DNA of 64,000 bases, taken from Ryuthela nishihirai (taxonomy: Eukaryota > Arthropoda > Arachnida > Araneae > Heptathelidae). A program made the translations under genes and the position numbers. The notes beneath the pieces are model-generated. The model was given only the letters and a program-made list of their open reading frames with translations, had not been told where the DNA came from and did no database searches. Location of the stretch: the NCBI GenBank assembly GCA_038380435.1, contig JAWZYU010000011.1:85908501-85972500 (forward strand), in the 5' to 3' direction. Numbering within the stretch: position 1 is the stretch's first letter; every line of letters starts with the position of its first letter. Positions 46,068 through 57,884 of the stretch are shown here, piece after piece.

Positions 46068-47558
46068 TACACTGCTCACAAAAATTAGGGGATATTTCAA
46101 AATGAATATGAAGCGATAGAAAAAGAAGCATTTGATTTTTTTTATTAAACAAGAAAATCAGAAAAGCAAACAAGTCAAAGAAAGTTGTTCGATTATGCAA
46201 ATGAGATGCAAAACCAGCTTTTATTTCATTGGTGAAAATGCACTATACAAAAGGCTGAAAGTACTGGAGTATCTGCACGTTCCCTGATCTTGAAAGTGCA
46301 CATCCTGCCATTTCCCAACTCTTGCAATGCCCCTGCAACACGATTTGCCCGAATGCAAAGCCTGGAGAGCCATAGGACGTCTTAAAGCTGGTCAAACACA
46401 GACGACAGTGGCAACAGTACTTGGAACATCCCAAAGCGTGATTAGCAGACTGGAATTCCTTTCAAGAGACTGGCACAGTACGAAGAAGACGAGGGCAGGG
46501 TCGCCCATCTGCCACAGCAGCAAGAGATGACCGCTACTTGATCTTATTGGCAAGAAGGAACAGGCGCAGCAATGTAACAGGGTTACGGGGACAGTTTCTT
46601 GCTGCCACTAGACGACGGATATGCAACCAGACCATACGAAATCGGCTCCATCGTGTTGGACTACATGCCCGGCGACCAATGGTATGCATTCAGTTATCTG
46701 CTGAACACCGTAGAAGGTGGGCTGATGAGCATGGTCATTGGACCCGTGATGAGTGGTCAACTGTCTTCTCTGATGAGTCATGGTTCAGTCTGCAGCATGA
46801 CAATCAGTGTCCTAGTCTGGTGTGAACGAGGAACACGGGAGAATCCTCGTTTCATGCGAGAAAGGGACTCTTGGTGGTGGAATCATTGTGTGGGCTGGCA
46901 TCAGCATTGGTGGTCGCAGCTACCTCCACATCATCAGAAACGGGTCGCCGACTGCTGTCAGATATCGAGATGAGGTCTTGCACCCTACAGTGGTACCCTA
47001 TGCTGAAACAGTTGGAAACTGCTTTATTTTCATGGACGATAATGCAAGGCCCCACAGTGCGCATCTCGTCAACATGCTTCAGGAGGCAGGAATCTAACGC
47101 ATGGACTGGCCTTCACGTTCTCCAGACCAGAATTCCATTGAACATGCTTGGGATGCACTGGGAAGACGTCTAGCAAACCGTCCAATGCCTCCCACAACAC
47201 TTCTTGAGCTGGACGTTGCCCTGGAGCAAGAGTGGCAGAGGATCCCACAAGAACTGCTGGACATTCCGATCCTGTCCATGCCCCATCGCTGTCAGTGTGT
47301 TTTGGCAGTCTTGGGTGACCCTACACATTACTAAACAGTCAATGTGTGCCACTCTCATGCAGTTTGACATGCTTCTGTTCACCCCCACCAATATGTCACT
47401 TGCTACTCAATCGCGACAATTGAGTTTGCATCTCATTTGCATAATCTAACAACTGTTACTTATTTGCTTTTCTGGTGTTCTTGTTTAATAAAAAAATTCA
47501 AATTTTTTATCGCTTCATATTCATTTTGAAATATCCTCTAATTTTTATGAGCAGTGTA
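46068..47558 (+). mobile_element. Tc1-family transposon with long terminal inverted repeats
   Basis: Both ends start TACACTGCTCA. The inverted repeats run about 140 bp (46068-46212 and 47425-47558) with about 85-90% identity by eye, and TA at each edge fits the expected target duplication. The inner part of both arms carries ATTATGCAAATGAGATGCAAA. The transposase (46327-47334) has WRAIGRLKAGQTQTTVATVL (DNA-binding helix), FSDESWFSLQHD (first Asp), FMDDNARPHSAH (second Asp) and IEHAWDALGRRL (Glu). It is in the receptor intron on the opposite strand. Confidence 0.92.
46327..47334 (+). pseudogene. Tc1 transposase, lightly damaged
   Basis: About 335 codons if read through. The DDE residues are all present (Asp about 46770, Asp about 47037, Glu about 47140). 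Frame changes occur near 46470-46540 and near 46810-46825, and one stop follows QEAGI at 47095. The damage is modest compared with other elements here, which suggests a younger insertion. It would cut and paste the element at TA sites if intact. Confidence 0.85.
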
Positions 47559-48467
47559 TTTTATACGTTGTAGGCAACTGAAAAAAAGGGCATATTGGTA
47601 ATACCGTGAATACCCAGAACATTAACTGTCTATGACAACTTGATCTTGGCATGTTAATCCCAATGCAAACTTTTGTGAATGTTGGGTATTGAAATCAAAA
47701 TATTAAATATAATTTTAGGAATAATTCTAAAAATTCCATCTTTGAAATCATCTGCGGGAATATGTAGAAAAATTAATCACCACTGAGGAAGTGAAACATC
47801 AGGATTGGCTGGATTCTTTGGTTAAAGTAGCCACATAGCAAAAGGCAGGATAATTTTTAGAAATCTTTTTCGAAAATGCAACAAAGTGTCTGGAAACTTT
47901 TTGCTTTTAGGAAAATTTATTTTTATACTCCACAGTTAAGGGAGGCTTAATCGAAAGATTGGGTGAAAAAGATTAGGAAGGAATCTGGCCACAGTGAATC
48001 ACGTGTAGTAATTTGGCAAGTGAAAAAATTAGAATTAAGATTCGTTGAACAATTATGGTTTTAATGAAAAATGGTCTTGAGCTCAAGCAACGTGCTCCAA
48101 CAGGTCTATGAATCTCCAAGAATACGACCGATTTCGGGTCTCCAGCAACATCTACCAACTCTTAACAAAGACATGTTTTCGATGACCTGGTCACCCGTGG
48201 AATGAAAAAACTGAGGGAGCGAAGACAAGAGAAAGAAAAAAAGAAAAAAAAAACTTAGCTGACGACTAGAATGCTTTTAAAAAAGCATTACTTTCGGTGA
48301 AATTTTAATGCCTGAATGGACGTAATTTTTCCGATTTTTTCAGAGACATTTGAAAACGTTCTAGTTAAGATTTGTGCTTCTGTGTTGCCTGCAAATGACC
48401 GGATGGGAGAGTTGATAAAAAGCAAATATTCAATCCTTTATGCAAAAAAAGTTTGTATTTTTCTTAC
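47559..48467 (-). other. Intron sequence, nothing recognised
   Basis: AT-rich sequence with an A/G-rich run near 48222-48256. No exon recognised. Confidence 0.5.
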
Positions 48468-48663
48468 CTTGTTTCTGAAGAACTGTATGATAAACATGAA
48501 TCCCCATTATGTGCTTGCCATTCTCCCTTACAATGACCCGTTGTTCGTGGCCCGTGAACTTATTGCAGGAGTCCAACGAGAACGTTATCCAGTCCGTCCA
48601 GTAGATTCGGTCTTCGAACACAGCAATGGAATACGGATGAAACACGGTCTCGCTCAGAAGAAT
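48468..48663 (-). CDS. LDL-receptor-family gene, end of upstream propeller
   Basis: This 196 bp exon encodes ILLSETVFHPYSIAVFEDRI, YWTDWITFSLDSCNKFTGHE, QRVIVRENGKHIMGIHVYHT and VLQKQ plus one base. HPYSIAVFEDRIYWTDW is the diagnostic penultimate blade of LDL-receptor-family propellers. The SCNKFTG and MGIHVYH segments close the ring and lead into the next EGF module. The join to the previous exon is phase 0 and to the next phase 1. The minus-strand acceptor (CGTGCAG) and donor (GTAAGA) are canonical. The wording of the SCNKFTG/GIHVYH region reminds me of arthropod vitellogenin receptors, which is a recollection and not a search. Confidence 0.93.
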
Positions 48664-49132
48664 CTGCACGAAATAAACCAGTTGAGAACGGCATCATGAA
48701 ATAAACTATTTTCGTTAGCTTTTTACACAAGTGTTTTAATAAACAAAGTTACGTTCACAGCATTTGTATCAATACATGTCAGTTTGGTAGGATTTTCAAG
48801 GTATCTGGAAGAAATCATTGATGGTATTTGCTCAGTGAACGAGTATCCGAGATTTATCACATAAATCGTGTGATTTATGACTGTGGCTGTGGCTCTGCTT
48901 TATTGATGGTCACCTTCAAATTTCGCCAACTACTTTTAATAGTGTTCAGATATGGGGAGACTGGAACCCAAGAAATGCAATCAGGGTTCATCTAGCTAGT
49001 GTCTTGTTAAAGAGGATCCCTATTTCTTTAGGTTAAGTACATCGTCTGAAAAGTATGGTTCCCAATGTAAAAATTATATATGGTTCATTTTTCAAAATAT
49101 TAAGACATAAGTTGAAGCGATTGGTATAGCAT

Positions 49133-50045
49133 TGCTAGTGGAGTTAGGACAAGGGTGCATTTTGTATCCTTTTCTCTTTAGTTTGTTATTGATTACGCTA
49201 CGCGAATTTCTTAGCAAGGGAAAGATTTTTGCCTCAAATGGGCAAGATATTTCAAAATTTCCGATTTAGATTGTGCAGGTGATTTGGCCTTGTTGGCTAC
49301 TGACGAGATTAATTCTTTCATTAGGGCTGTTGATGGACTGGTAATAGTTGGTTTGGTGATAAACAGATATAAAGCTAAAGTGATGAAAATTGGTCAGGCA
49401 GATGGTGCTTCAGTTGTTTTGAATGCTGCACTCTTGAGAAAGTCTCAGTTTAGCTATCTTGGGAGATATGTAACCGATGCTGGTGATGTGCTGCACGAGA
49501 TAAATAGAATAGGGATTGCCGGTGGGACTTTTAAGAATCTATGGAGAGAGTGGAGAAATAGGCGTATACACCTAAAGACTAAAATTAGTCTGTATAATAG
49601 TTTGATTCTTTCTAAGGTTAGTTACGGTAGCGAAACATGGACTCTTTGTAAGCAGAATAACAAGAAACTTTATGCCTTTGATTCTAGATGCTTATGCAGT
49701 ATCTTTGGCATTAGGTGGTTTGACTTTGTAAGTAATGATGAGATTAGGAGTCAACCTCCTTTGAGCAGTTATTGTGCAGAGAGACTGCATTGATTTGGCC
49801 ATGTTGCCCATATGCATAGCTGCAGATTGGCAAAGAGTATTATGAACAGTGTACCTAATGGTATCAGAAAAAGGGGGAACCTAGGTTGTGATGGTCAGAC
49901 AATGTCAAACAGGACCTTGCTAAAATTGGCCTAGAGTGGCCAAATGCAGCAGCTGTAGCTCAAACGAGACGTCTGGAGAGCAAAATTAGTCTGGTTGGAC
50001 CTCCGTAGCCCATGGCTGCATTCAGGATTTTGTATGTATTAAGAT
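49133..50045 (+). mobile_element. RTE-like LINE fragment, 3' part
   Basis: Third copy of the LINE at 4.2-7.8 kb, on the opposite strand. It begins within the reverse transcriptase (VELGQGCILYPFLFSLLLI, about 49138) and includes the damaged YADD region (near 49275). From 49284 it is open for 169 codons with WREWRNRRIHLKTKISLYNS and YGSETWTLCKQN, then FGIRWFDFVSNDE. Shifted frames give the GHVAHMHSCRLAKSIMN end. It is 5'-truncated and dead, but its C-terminal domain is the best preserved of the three copies. Confidence 0.8.
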
Positions 50046-50065
50046 AATATTTTAAGTATTAAGAA

Positions 50066-50104
50066 TTATTCCTCTGTGGCAAGCAGCTGCTTGAGGGGGT
50101 ATTT
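50066..50104 (+). mobile_element. 39 bp SINE B scrap with target duplication
   Basis: CTCTGTGGCAAGCAGCTGCT and TGAGGGGGTATTT match the 3' end of SINE B. The flanks ATTTTAAGTATTAAGAA (50049-50065) and ATTTTAAGTATAAAGAA (50105-50121) match at 16 of 17 bases. Confidence 0.8.
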
Positions 50105-51572
50105 ATTTTAAGTATAAAGAAATTTTACCATTTAGGCATATACCCAGAAAATACTTTGAGTCTCAAGCAAACATTCTTCAGGATAGAGAGGGAATATAAT
50201 GCTGCGTGGCAAAGAATATTTCAGTTGTGACAAATTTCCACTTATTGGTTCATTCGAAAGAACTTTCAGAATTTATGTTCCCTCTGATATAAAGGTAACC
50301 ATAAACACAATTTGTAAAACAAATTCCTGTTTGTACTTTGCTACATCGGCTTCAGATCATATATCGATCTGTACTATAAACATAAATATCCATAAGGTAT
50401 GTTTTAGATATGTATTTGTCCTCTTAGATTTCTTACGGATTTAGGATTTGGAATGCTTGGCATCCCAAATCATTTATCGATAGGATGCACAGAGTAACTT
50501 GAAAAATGCAATCCTGGATTTGCACATCTTTATCAAAGAAGTCCTGCTCTCCAGTTACGATGAAAATTTTTTAGCGATAAAAAATATTCCATTTCTCATG
50601 CTCATCTTACTCTAGCAACTGTCCGCTTAATTCTTAAGATTTTTTCTTTAGAACTCTTGAGTTCTTTCACACCGTTATACGAATTTGTTTTACAAATACC
50701 TGCTGTACTTCATTGTCTACAACATCGGCTTCAGATCACATGCTGATTTGTATTAGTTTCAACAATTTCAGCTTTATGGCGTTTTTTTTGTGATCGTGCA
50801 CCACGAGTTTCTTTTGGTAAGGTATTTTTATCTGCTCATGAATGACCAATGTCCATCTCTGTTGTAATATTACACTGTTCGTAGCAGGCACATAGACCGA
50901 ATTTTTACTTGGGCGTCCCACAGAAATATTCTGAGAGGAGAGGTGCCAGATTTATAATCCTGTAGGCGCAAAGAATTATTTCAACTCTGAGGAATTAGTT
51001 TCCACTTATTAGCATATTTCTGCAAAGTATGGTTCAAATATGGGAATGAAGTGGTATATTTTTCCAAAGTCAAGTTTGCTTCGTTTTTACTTTGCAAAGT
51101 CATATTTTAACTTCTTACTTCATTCTGAAGTAAGAGTGTTAATACACCGCAGTTCTTAATTTACTAAAATTCAAAGTTACAAATATCCGAATAAATCTTT
51201 TAAATTCCGAAAAAGATCGAGACTATTAAATTTTTTAATTTCTCAATGCAAAGGACTGCGATATGCAAATTAAGCTGGAGGAAAAAGCTTCAGGAATGGG
51301 CGATTGTAATTTTCTGATCAAGAGCGGCTTTATCGAGAGTTGTGGATTGCAGTTGTTAAATTCAGAGGAGGAACCATATGGTCGGAGGTGGAGAGCCATC
51401 GGACCGATGGAAGCAGGAGAGTCGGATAGGTTGCCAGATTCAGGAATGTGTCAAAGTAAATTGAGCTGCGAATTTTCGGAAGACTGATCCTAGCACTTAA
51501 AATGCTTAAAATAAATTTCGTTAAAAAACTTTAAAAAATTTCTGCGCAAGGTATTACCTAATTTTTAAATGG

Positions 51573-51922
51573 GTTGGGTTGTTTTACCTGAGCGGCATTT
51601 TTTTGCACACCATGGGCTAAATGGCCAGGTCACATGGACCCAAATGCTCAGAGAAGGTTGGGGGAGGGGACCCACTGGAACAGCTGTTGAGAAGCAAATG
51701 GTAGCCTCCCGTCAAGGCCATCCAGCGTGTTCTTTAACGTGCACAGGGTATGACTCCCGCACACGGGGCCACGGCTTAACATCCTATCCGACGGACGGCG
51801 GCCTTTCCAAGCCTATCGGTGTCCCCTACTGACCGTGGACAGGGCGGGGGAATTTTGCGGAGATAAGTCTCAACGCAGACCCAGCTGGGACTCGAACCTG
51901 GGAACTACAGATCACGAGCCAC
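51573..51922 (-). mobile_element. SINE A copy with 13 bp target duplication
   Basis: It is flanked by identical AATTTTTAAATGG at 51560-51572 and 51923-51935. The body is well conserved. The tRNA head is cut after CACGAGCC, so the A box is missing while the B box (GGTTCGAGTCC on the minus strand) remains. The exact duplication shows a fairly recent 5'-truncated insertion. Confidence 0.92.
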
Positions 51923-52705
51923 AATTTTTAAATGGTGAAGAACTATTGTATATCCAAGGCAAAATTTAAAGCCTGTCAAGGTTTCATTGTCGCGATTGCA
52001 GCTGAATTCATCGCCAGGCGATCGAAACTTTTATTAGGAGGGGGGCTAATTTGTGAAATCTTTCCACCATTCTTAGGCGTTTCAAACTATCAGACTTCGC
52101 GGGGAAAAGCAGGAGCGGAAAAATTCCGTTTCTTCTTACCAATCTTGCCATATTTACTTGGAAAAAAATTTGTAGTCTGGAGGATCAATATCAGTTCAAC
52201 AGTAATGTGCTCAGCTGCCAAGCAAGAGGGAACGCACTTCTAATCACAAGCGAGATAGTTTTTTGCTTTAAGAGGCGAGCCTAGAAGCTTCAGAAGTATT
52301 TGAGATGAGACCAACAGGAGGCTATTCCTGACTCCAGCAGATTCCATGGTATTACAATTTAATCTGTGTTAGACGAAGGAACCAACAGTTACATTTGAGT
52401 ATCGTCAAGAGCAGATTCGGCCACATTACCAAAATTGAAGACAGAATTCTATGACAATCGCAAAGGCTTTAAGGGGAAAGGCCAAGAATAGTCTTACAAT
52501 GCCGCTACGATCTTTTAGTTTGTTTTCAGTATCGAAATGCATTCAAGTTATCGTACTTGGAGATATAATTTGCAGTTTGGTTTTCTTTAATTTTAAGCTG
52601 CTTGAGGATTTTTTTATAACTATTCAATAATAGCAAAACCTAGAGTCAAATCTAATTATTCTGATAAAGTCTTCTCGAAATGTTTCAAAAAGAAGAAATT
52701 CTCAC

Positions 52706-52907
52706 CTTCCTAGTTTTTCCATCTAGAGAAATGTACTCTATGCGATAGAGGTGTCCATCGCACCAGTAGAGTCTGTCTGTGGTGTGATCAATTGAGATGC
52801 CATTAGGCCACTTTATGTCTGTGGTGACAAGATCTCTTCTCTGAGAGCCATCCATTCCGCTGCTGTAGATGCCAGGAAATTTCCCTCTGTCTGCCCAATA
52901 GAGGATC
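52706..52907 (-). CDS. LDL-receptor-family gene, propeller exon (most 5' found)
   Basis: This 202 bp exon encodes ILYWADRGKFPGIYSSGMDG, SQRRDLVTTDIKWPNGISID and HTTDRLYWCDGHLYRIEYIS, ending LDGKTRK. It holds two classic blade motifs, ILYWADRG and RLYWCDG, and the WPNGISIDxxxxRLYW linker. The minus-strand acceptor (TCTTAG) and donor (GTGAG) are present. Its first base is the last of a codon, so an upstream exon in phase 2 must exist beyond 53 kb. I found none in the window. The junction with the next exon (K then ILLSETVFHP) reads through without a gap. Confidence 0.93.
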
Positions 52908-53440
52908 CTAAGAGAAAGAAAAGGCGTTCATTGAAGGCATTTTATGACAAGGCATAAAGATCACACAGCAGTGGTATACATGTGTCGATGAGCAAAAGGG
53001 AAACTTTAGCAAAAGTGGTTCTAGAAAGCGAAACTTTAGCATCATTTGAGGAGATTCGTTCGTGAGGTTGAAGTTACAGTCAAAGATACTTAGTAGAGCC
53101 ACTACTATATTTAACGTTTAGTACTAATCAAATGCAACCTCTTAGTAGTACTCAACCCAGAAGCTGTAACGAACGTACATTTTTACAGTTTACGTTCCCT
53201 TTGAAATCGTTCGCACTTTAATTATAACATTTATAAATGGGGCGATTTCTCTTTACCCGTCATTTTTGAGTAATTTTGTCTAAAGGTCGAAAAGCAGATA
53301 CAAATACGGAAAATTAACTTTCCATTCTTAGAAGTATTAATCAGAATTTTATTCCATTACATGTACTTGTTCACGGTTTTGGTTAGTTACTTCTACTTGT
53401 AACCAAGATTTGCTGTTAAAGACTCAGATCCTTAACAGTC
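52908..53440 (-). other. Intron sequence, nothing recognised
   Basis: Upstream intron of the receptor gene. No exon is recognised from here to the right end of the window. Confidence 0.5.
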
Positions 53441-53453
53441 CACTTTGAAAAGG

Positions 53454-53839
53454 TTGGGTCGAGTTATTTTACCTCTGAGCGGCACTTTTTTGCACACCAT
53501 GGGCTAAATGACCAGATCACATGGACCCCGAAGGCTCAGAAGGTTGGGGGAGGGGACCCACTAGAACAGCTGTTGGGAGACAGATGGTAGCCTCCCGTCA
53601 AGGCCATCCAGCGTGTTCTTTAACGTGCACAGGTTATGGCTCTCCCGCACACGGGGCACACGGCTTAACGTCCCATCCGACGGACGGCGGCCTTTCCAAG
53701 CCCATCGGTGTCCCCTACTGACCGTGGGCAGGGCGGGAAATTTTGCGGAGATAAATCTCAACGCTGACCCAGCTGGGACTCGAACCTGGGAACTACAGAT
53801 TACGAGCCTGGCGTACTACCGACTGAGCCACCCCCGCCC
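53454..53839 (-). mobile_element. SINE A, best full-length copy
   Basis: Full-length element of about 386 bp. The minus strand starts at 53839 with GGGGCGGGGGTGGCTCAGTC (A box), then GCCAGGCTCGTAATCTGTAG and the B box GGTTCGAGTCC. It ends with GTGCCGCTCAGAGGTAAAAT. It is flanked by CACTTTGAAAAGG (53441-53453) and CACTTTAAAAAGG (53840-53852), a 13 bp target duplication with one mismatch. It is the best reference for the family in this window. Confidence 0.93.
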
Positions 53840-53852
53840 CACTTTAAAAAGG

Positions 53853-55612
53853 CAAAGTCATAAAATACCTTTGAAGATGTTGCAGAAAATTAAATCTTTC
53901 TTTGGCTTGTAAATGGCCACACACTGGAAGGATAGCTGTGATGACGCCAGAACCGGTCAGGCCTATCACCTAAAGTTACACTCCACCTTATCATGGTGCA
54001 GACCATTAGTACCTTTCAAGAAAAATTCTCTTCTGGAAGGGAACGGAAGTGCTGCCAGATTAGTGTAGAAATTAGGAATATTTCTCTGCTTTACTGAGGA
54101 GTGGTCAATATCACACGTTGCTGGTGCCGACCATTTAAACACTTCACTGGCTTATGGCTTTAAGATCTTTATTACGGATTGGACTTTCTGAAATGGTGGT
54201 CATCTGTTGAGAAAAAACGACCGTTGTGTGTTCTTTCCATATGTTGACAGTCCTAGGTTAACAGGTTACCTTATATCAACTGGTGTATAATATTTCCCAT
54301 ATATCTGAGGATATCGCCAATTCTACCCTGGAGTATTGCATCTTAGGCGAAACCGCTTCCATTGATTCTGGTTGATGAAAAGAGACTTAAAAATGATGGA
54401 GCAATTACAACTTCCTCCTTGCGATTCCTGCGAAAACATTCTTCTATGATTTGACTATTGGCTTCAATCACGAACAGCTTGTTCTTAATCTATGTAGATC
54501 AAAATCGCAGCCACAATTCTCACGAAATGCGAGAAACATTTTTGCCTCCATGACTGATATTAGGGGCTGTTTGGTATTGTTTGCCCTCTATCAATAAACC
54601 TAGTTTCTTTAAAAATCTTTTTTTCCCCGCAGGTACATGAAGACGTTGCAAAGATTCTCTTGACGTTAGCAAACAGGAAGCTTCATAACAGATATTCTGG
54701 GTTTACAAGAAACCAGATGGACAGGTCAATGTCATACTTGACAATTTTATTTAACTCTAAGCTAGCACTGTACAGGATATATATACAAGGAGTCTTATAA
54801 ACCCCGCATACCCCCCTCCCCAAGTGATGCTGATTGAAGTCGTCGTTGTGAATTATTAAATTCTAGACGAGTCTGTACTGGAGATATACATAACAATCTG
54901 ACGAGCAGCATATTGGCATCTGAAGCCAGCTGGGTGTGTCTTGGTCCCAAGTTGTCTTGCATCCTTGCTCAAAGGAGGTTCCAGACTTTTGCCTACCCTC
55001 ATTATTTTTAAAGTTAATCCTCTTGATGCCCAAGATAATGCCTTCGATTTTAGAGGCTTATGCAGTAAGTTTCCTGTTATTTTGCTAGCAAAAGGTTTTA
55101 CAACCATAACTAACCCTAATTAAAATTATGTGGTACAAGATATGGAGATAGCCTAGAAGCTCTACTGGAGTCTTGTAGGAGACCATCTCGTTTAAAAAAG
55201 CATAGCGCTGCTGTCGTGAATGTATTAGGGAGATTCCCTTTCCTACAAAATATGCTTATAATTTTCAAACCAAGACGTTATGAAAGTTAGGTTATAAGAT
55301 TAAGATTTACCGATTTTTCTTCGTTAGGTAATTTTGTTGAAAGCTTCGCCCGAATAGCCCAACTTAAGTGAGAAATTTACACTGTTTCCCAAAAGTTTTC
55401 ACAGTTTACGAAAATTGATAAAATTAAAAATACGAGATTATAGCATATGGGCGATATAGTGCAGATGGAATATAGAAGAAAAAAATGCGCGATGTAAGCG
55501 ACGCAAAATGCAGAATAAACTAGAGCAAGTCGCCGTAGTTCAGTAGAGCGGCAATTGAAGTTATCTGGATATGCATTCGCTAGTATACGAGAGTTCAGTA
55601 AAGTGTGATGAC
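53853..55612. other. No gene recognised
   Basis: Probably intron or upstream sequence. The minus frame at 54856-55107 (ALSWASRGLTLKIMRVGKSL) hints at a degenerate LINE piece, but I cannot support it. No SINE is recognised here. Confidence 0.4.
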
Positions 55613-56600
55613 CCCTTACACCGATATAAGTGACACATCGACGTTGCTTGCTATTAACGAGGGCAGTCTTGTGGCATTAATCCCACCCTGTAGAAGAGCA
55701 GATCGGGAGCTCCAGAGAAGTTCTGGGAGGAGGTTGACGAGCTGAATTACGTCTCCACCAAAGCATCCCACATATTCTATAGGGTTGAGGTCTGGTGAAT
55801 ATGCTGGACATATCCAGTGTGTTATCTTCATTTTCAAGGAATTCGGCCCCTAAAACAGATCTTATGTTAATGTGGGTTATTGTCAATAACAGGAATTGTG
55901 GACCAACCGCACCCTGAAAGAGCCTCACTTAGGGTTCAAGGATTTAGTCTATATCCGAGGTCTGTCCAAGTTTCTTCAGAAAAGGCATGGAGCGGAGGGC
56001 AGCCATGTAACATAATGCACCCCTAACAAGTAAAATAACCTTAAGAGTGCATTTCTCCGATGTTTCAGGGGTGATAAATCGATTCCTAGTTCTCTCCAGA
56101 TAACACGACGACTATCGCTCTGTAAACTGAATCTGGATTCGTCACAGAAGTAAACATTGGTTTGCGGTCCAATCCTTGCGTTATCTGCACCAGTACATCC
56201 CGTCTTCTCTATGAATGAGTGGAATGCACTCGTGTCTCGCATACAGTCCTTGTTCATGAAGCCTTCTGTATCGTTTTCCTGCAGACTGCTCTGCAGAGAG
56301 TTCTGTCGTTGAAGTCTGCTATGTGGCACTAACGAGACAGTCATTCTGAGCCGTCGTAAGTCGTGGTTGACCCTGCACACGTGGAAGACTACCATTTTTT
56401 GTCTTTTTGTACCTCCTCCAAACTTGACATCAAGGATTGGTGCACACCTATTGCCCTGGCATCACTGCGTTGCCTGATTCTAACATCCCGAGCACGTGTA
56501 AGGACTTCCATGTGCTGGTTGTGCGACATTGCTACAGTAAAAAATCTGTTCGAACAAACAATGCGCTGGCGACAAGAAATTAGGTTTTCACGTCTACCCT
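55613..56600 (-). pseudogene. Tc1-family transposase remnant
   Basis: The minus strand has FCDESRFSLQSDSRRVIWRE (first Asp, about 56140), a damaged DNNPH segment (second Asp, about 55880), CPAYSPDLNPIEYVG (Glu, about 55790) and a PPPRT...LELRSALLQ C-terminal region. The N-terminus is near 56530 (MSHNQHMEVLTRARDVRIRQ). Frameshifts and stops are numerous. I could not find paired terminal inverted repeats. It is unlike the 13 and 46 kb copies, so a third Tc1 lineage is present. Confidence 0.75.
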
Positions 56601-57884
56601 GTTTTATACCATACTAGTACTTATCTAGTATACACATCATGTGGTCACATGCTATTGCATCATTACTCACATTTTCATGGGTTCGCACGTACCTTTTGTT
56701 ACGATTTTCACCGATTGTTCAATATAGCCCACTTTGTCAACAATGCTTCACTTTTTGGCAGTATATTACTATCGTTTGTATTGATCTAAAAACTTTCGGT
56801 GTTTATATATCAAGTAATATTTGTAGATCGTTCCGAGGAGATTTTGGACAGTTTTCTTCCACAATAATACATGTGCAATTGGCAATCTTGAACCGCACCT
56901 GCTCACTCTGTTGAGTACTTTAAGATTTCGACCCAATCGTAATTTTTCAAATATTTGACTGCACAGTCCCACATTTGTCACACTGGTTATCCTCTGTACA
57001 GGAATTATTTGAAAAAACCAGTATTTGATAAAATTCAAGTTTAAAACTACTTTGAGTTTTGCAGCACCCACTGAACTTCAACAAAAGAATTTTGCGGTCA
57101 CACAAATACACGAGAGAACAAAGGCTGGCTGAGACTCCAAAGGCAATTGGGCAGTTCCTTGCCCCCTGGTAATGTGAACCTTGTGTAAGCAGATAGCATC
57201 CAATTTAAATATGAACGTTTTATTAGTATTTTTGTTTAAAATCAAAACAAAAATTTAAGATATGCACAACAATAAATTTCAGTTTCGATTTTTTGGTCAA
57301 TAGAAAAGGTTTCTCACTTTTTTTCTCAGAGTCTCGTGATGCATCGAGCTGGCCCTGAATACAGCTTTATAAATACTAAACCATAATATATTCAGTATTA
57401 AAGTTTTTAGGTAAAAAAGCGACGCGCTGATATGCATAATTTACAAGTTTCACCTTTTCCATAAGTCACCTCCCATTTAACGTTGCTTCAGTCAATACGT
57501 TAGATTTATTCTTATCCACCTTCAATAATTCAAAATAGGATTTCTCATTACTATAGTATTAGCATTCTGTAGAATGCAAATTGTTTTATTGATTTATATA
57601 ATCACCTTTTCCATAAGTAATGCCATTGTAATTCCATTGAATCTTGTAAATTGATTTGTATATATTGAATATCAAAATCGTGAAGCAGGTCATTTTAGCT
57701 CCTCATTTAAAAATCAGTTTTCACTCTGTCTTTATCCAAACATTCATCATTGTCTTTATAGAACTCCAAAAAACATCTAGTCACGTTTTCCAGATTTTTA
57801 ACTGCCTTAGTAGCACCCTCCAACGGAGAAAATTTTAAATGAATATTGCAAACGTTTTAAGCTAGAAATTTTACGTTTTGGAGA
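56601..57884. other. No gene recognised
   Basis: AT-rich. No exon or element recognised. Confidence 0.5.

Larger units (their letters stand above)
45986..48467 (-). other. Intron (2.5 kb) holding a Tc1 element
   Basis: Apart from the Tc1 at 46068-47558, nothing is recognised. The intron joins in phase 1 (G + CT gives Ala). Confidence 0.6.
48664..52705 (-). other. Intron (4.0 kb)
   Basis: It contains a LINE fragment (49133-50045), a 39 bp SINE B scrap (50066-50104) and a SINE A (51573-51922). Near 50199-50444 and 50700-50760 the phrase CATCGGCTTCAGATCA occurs twice (50347 and 50724). Otherwise nothing is recognised. Confidence 0.6.

Noticed and set aside
54856..55107. Further receptor exon or LINE endonuclease
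   Set aside because: The frame has no diagnostic motif, no matching splice phase and no second copy in the window.
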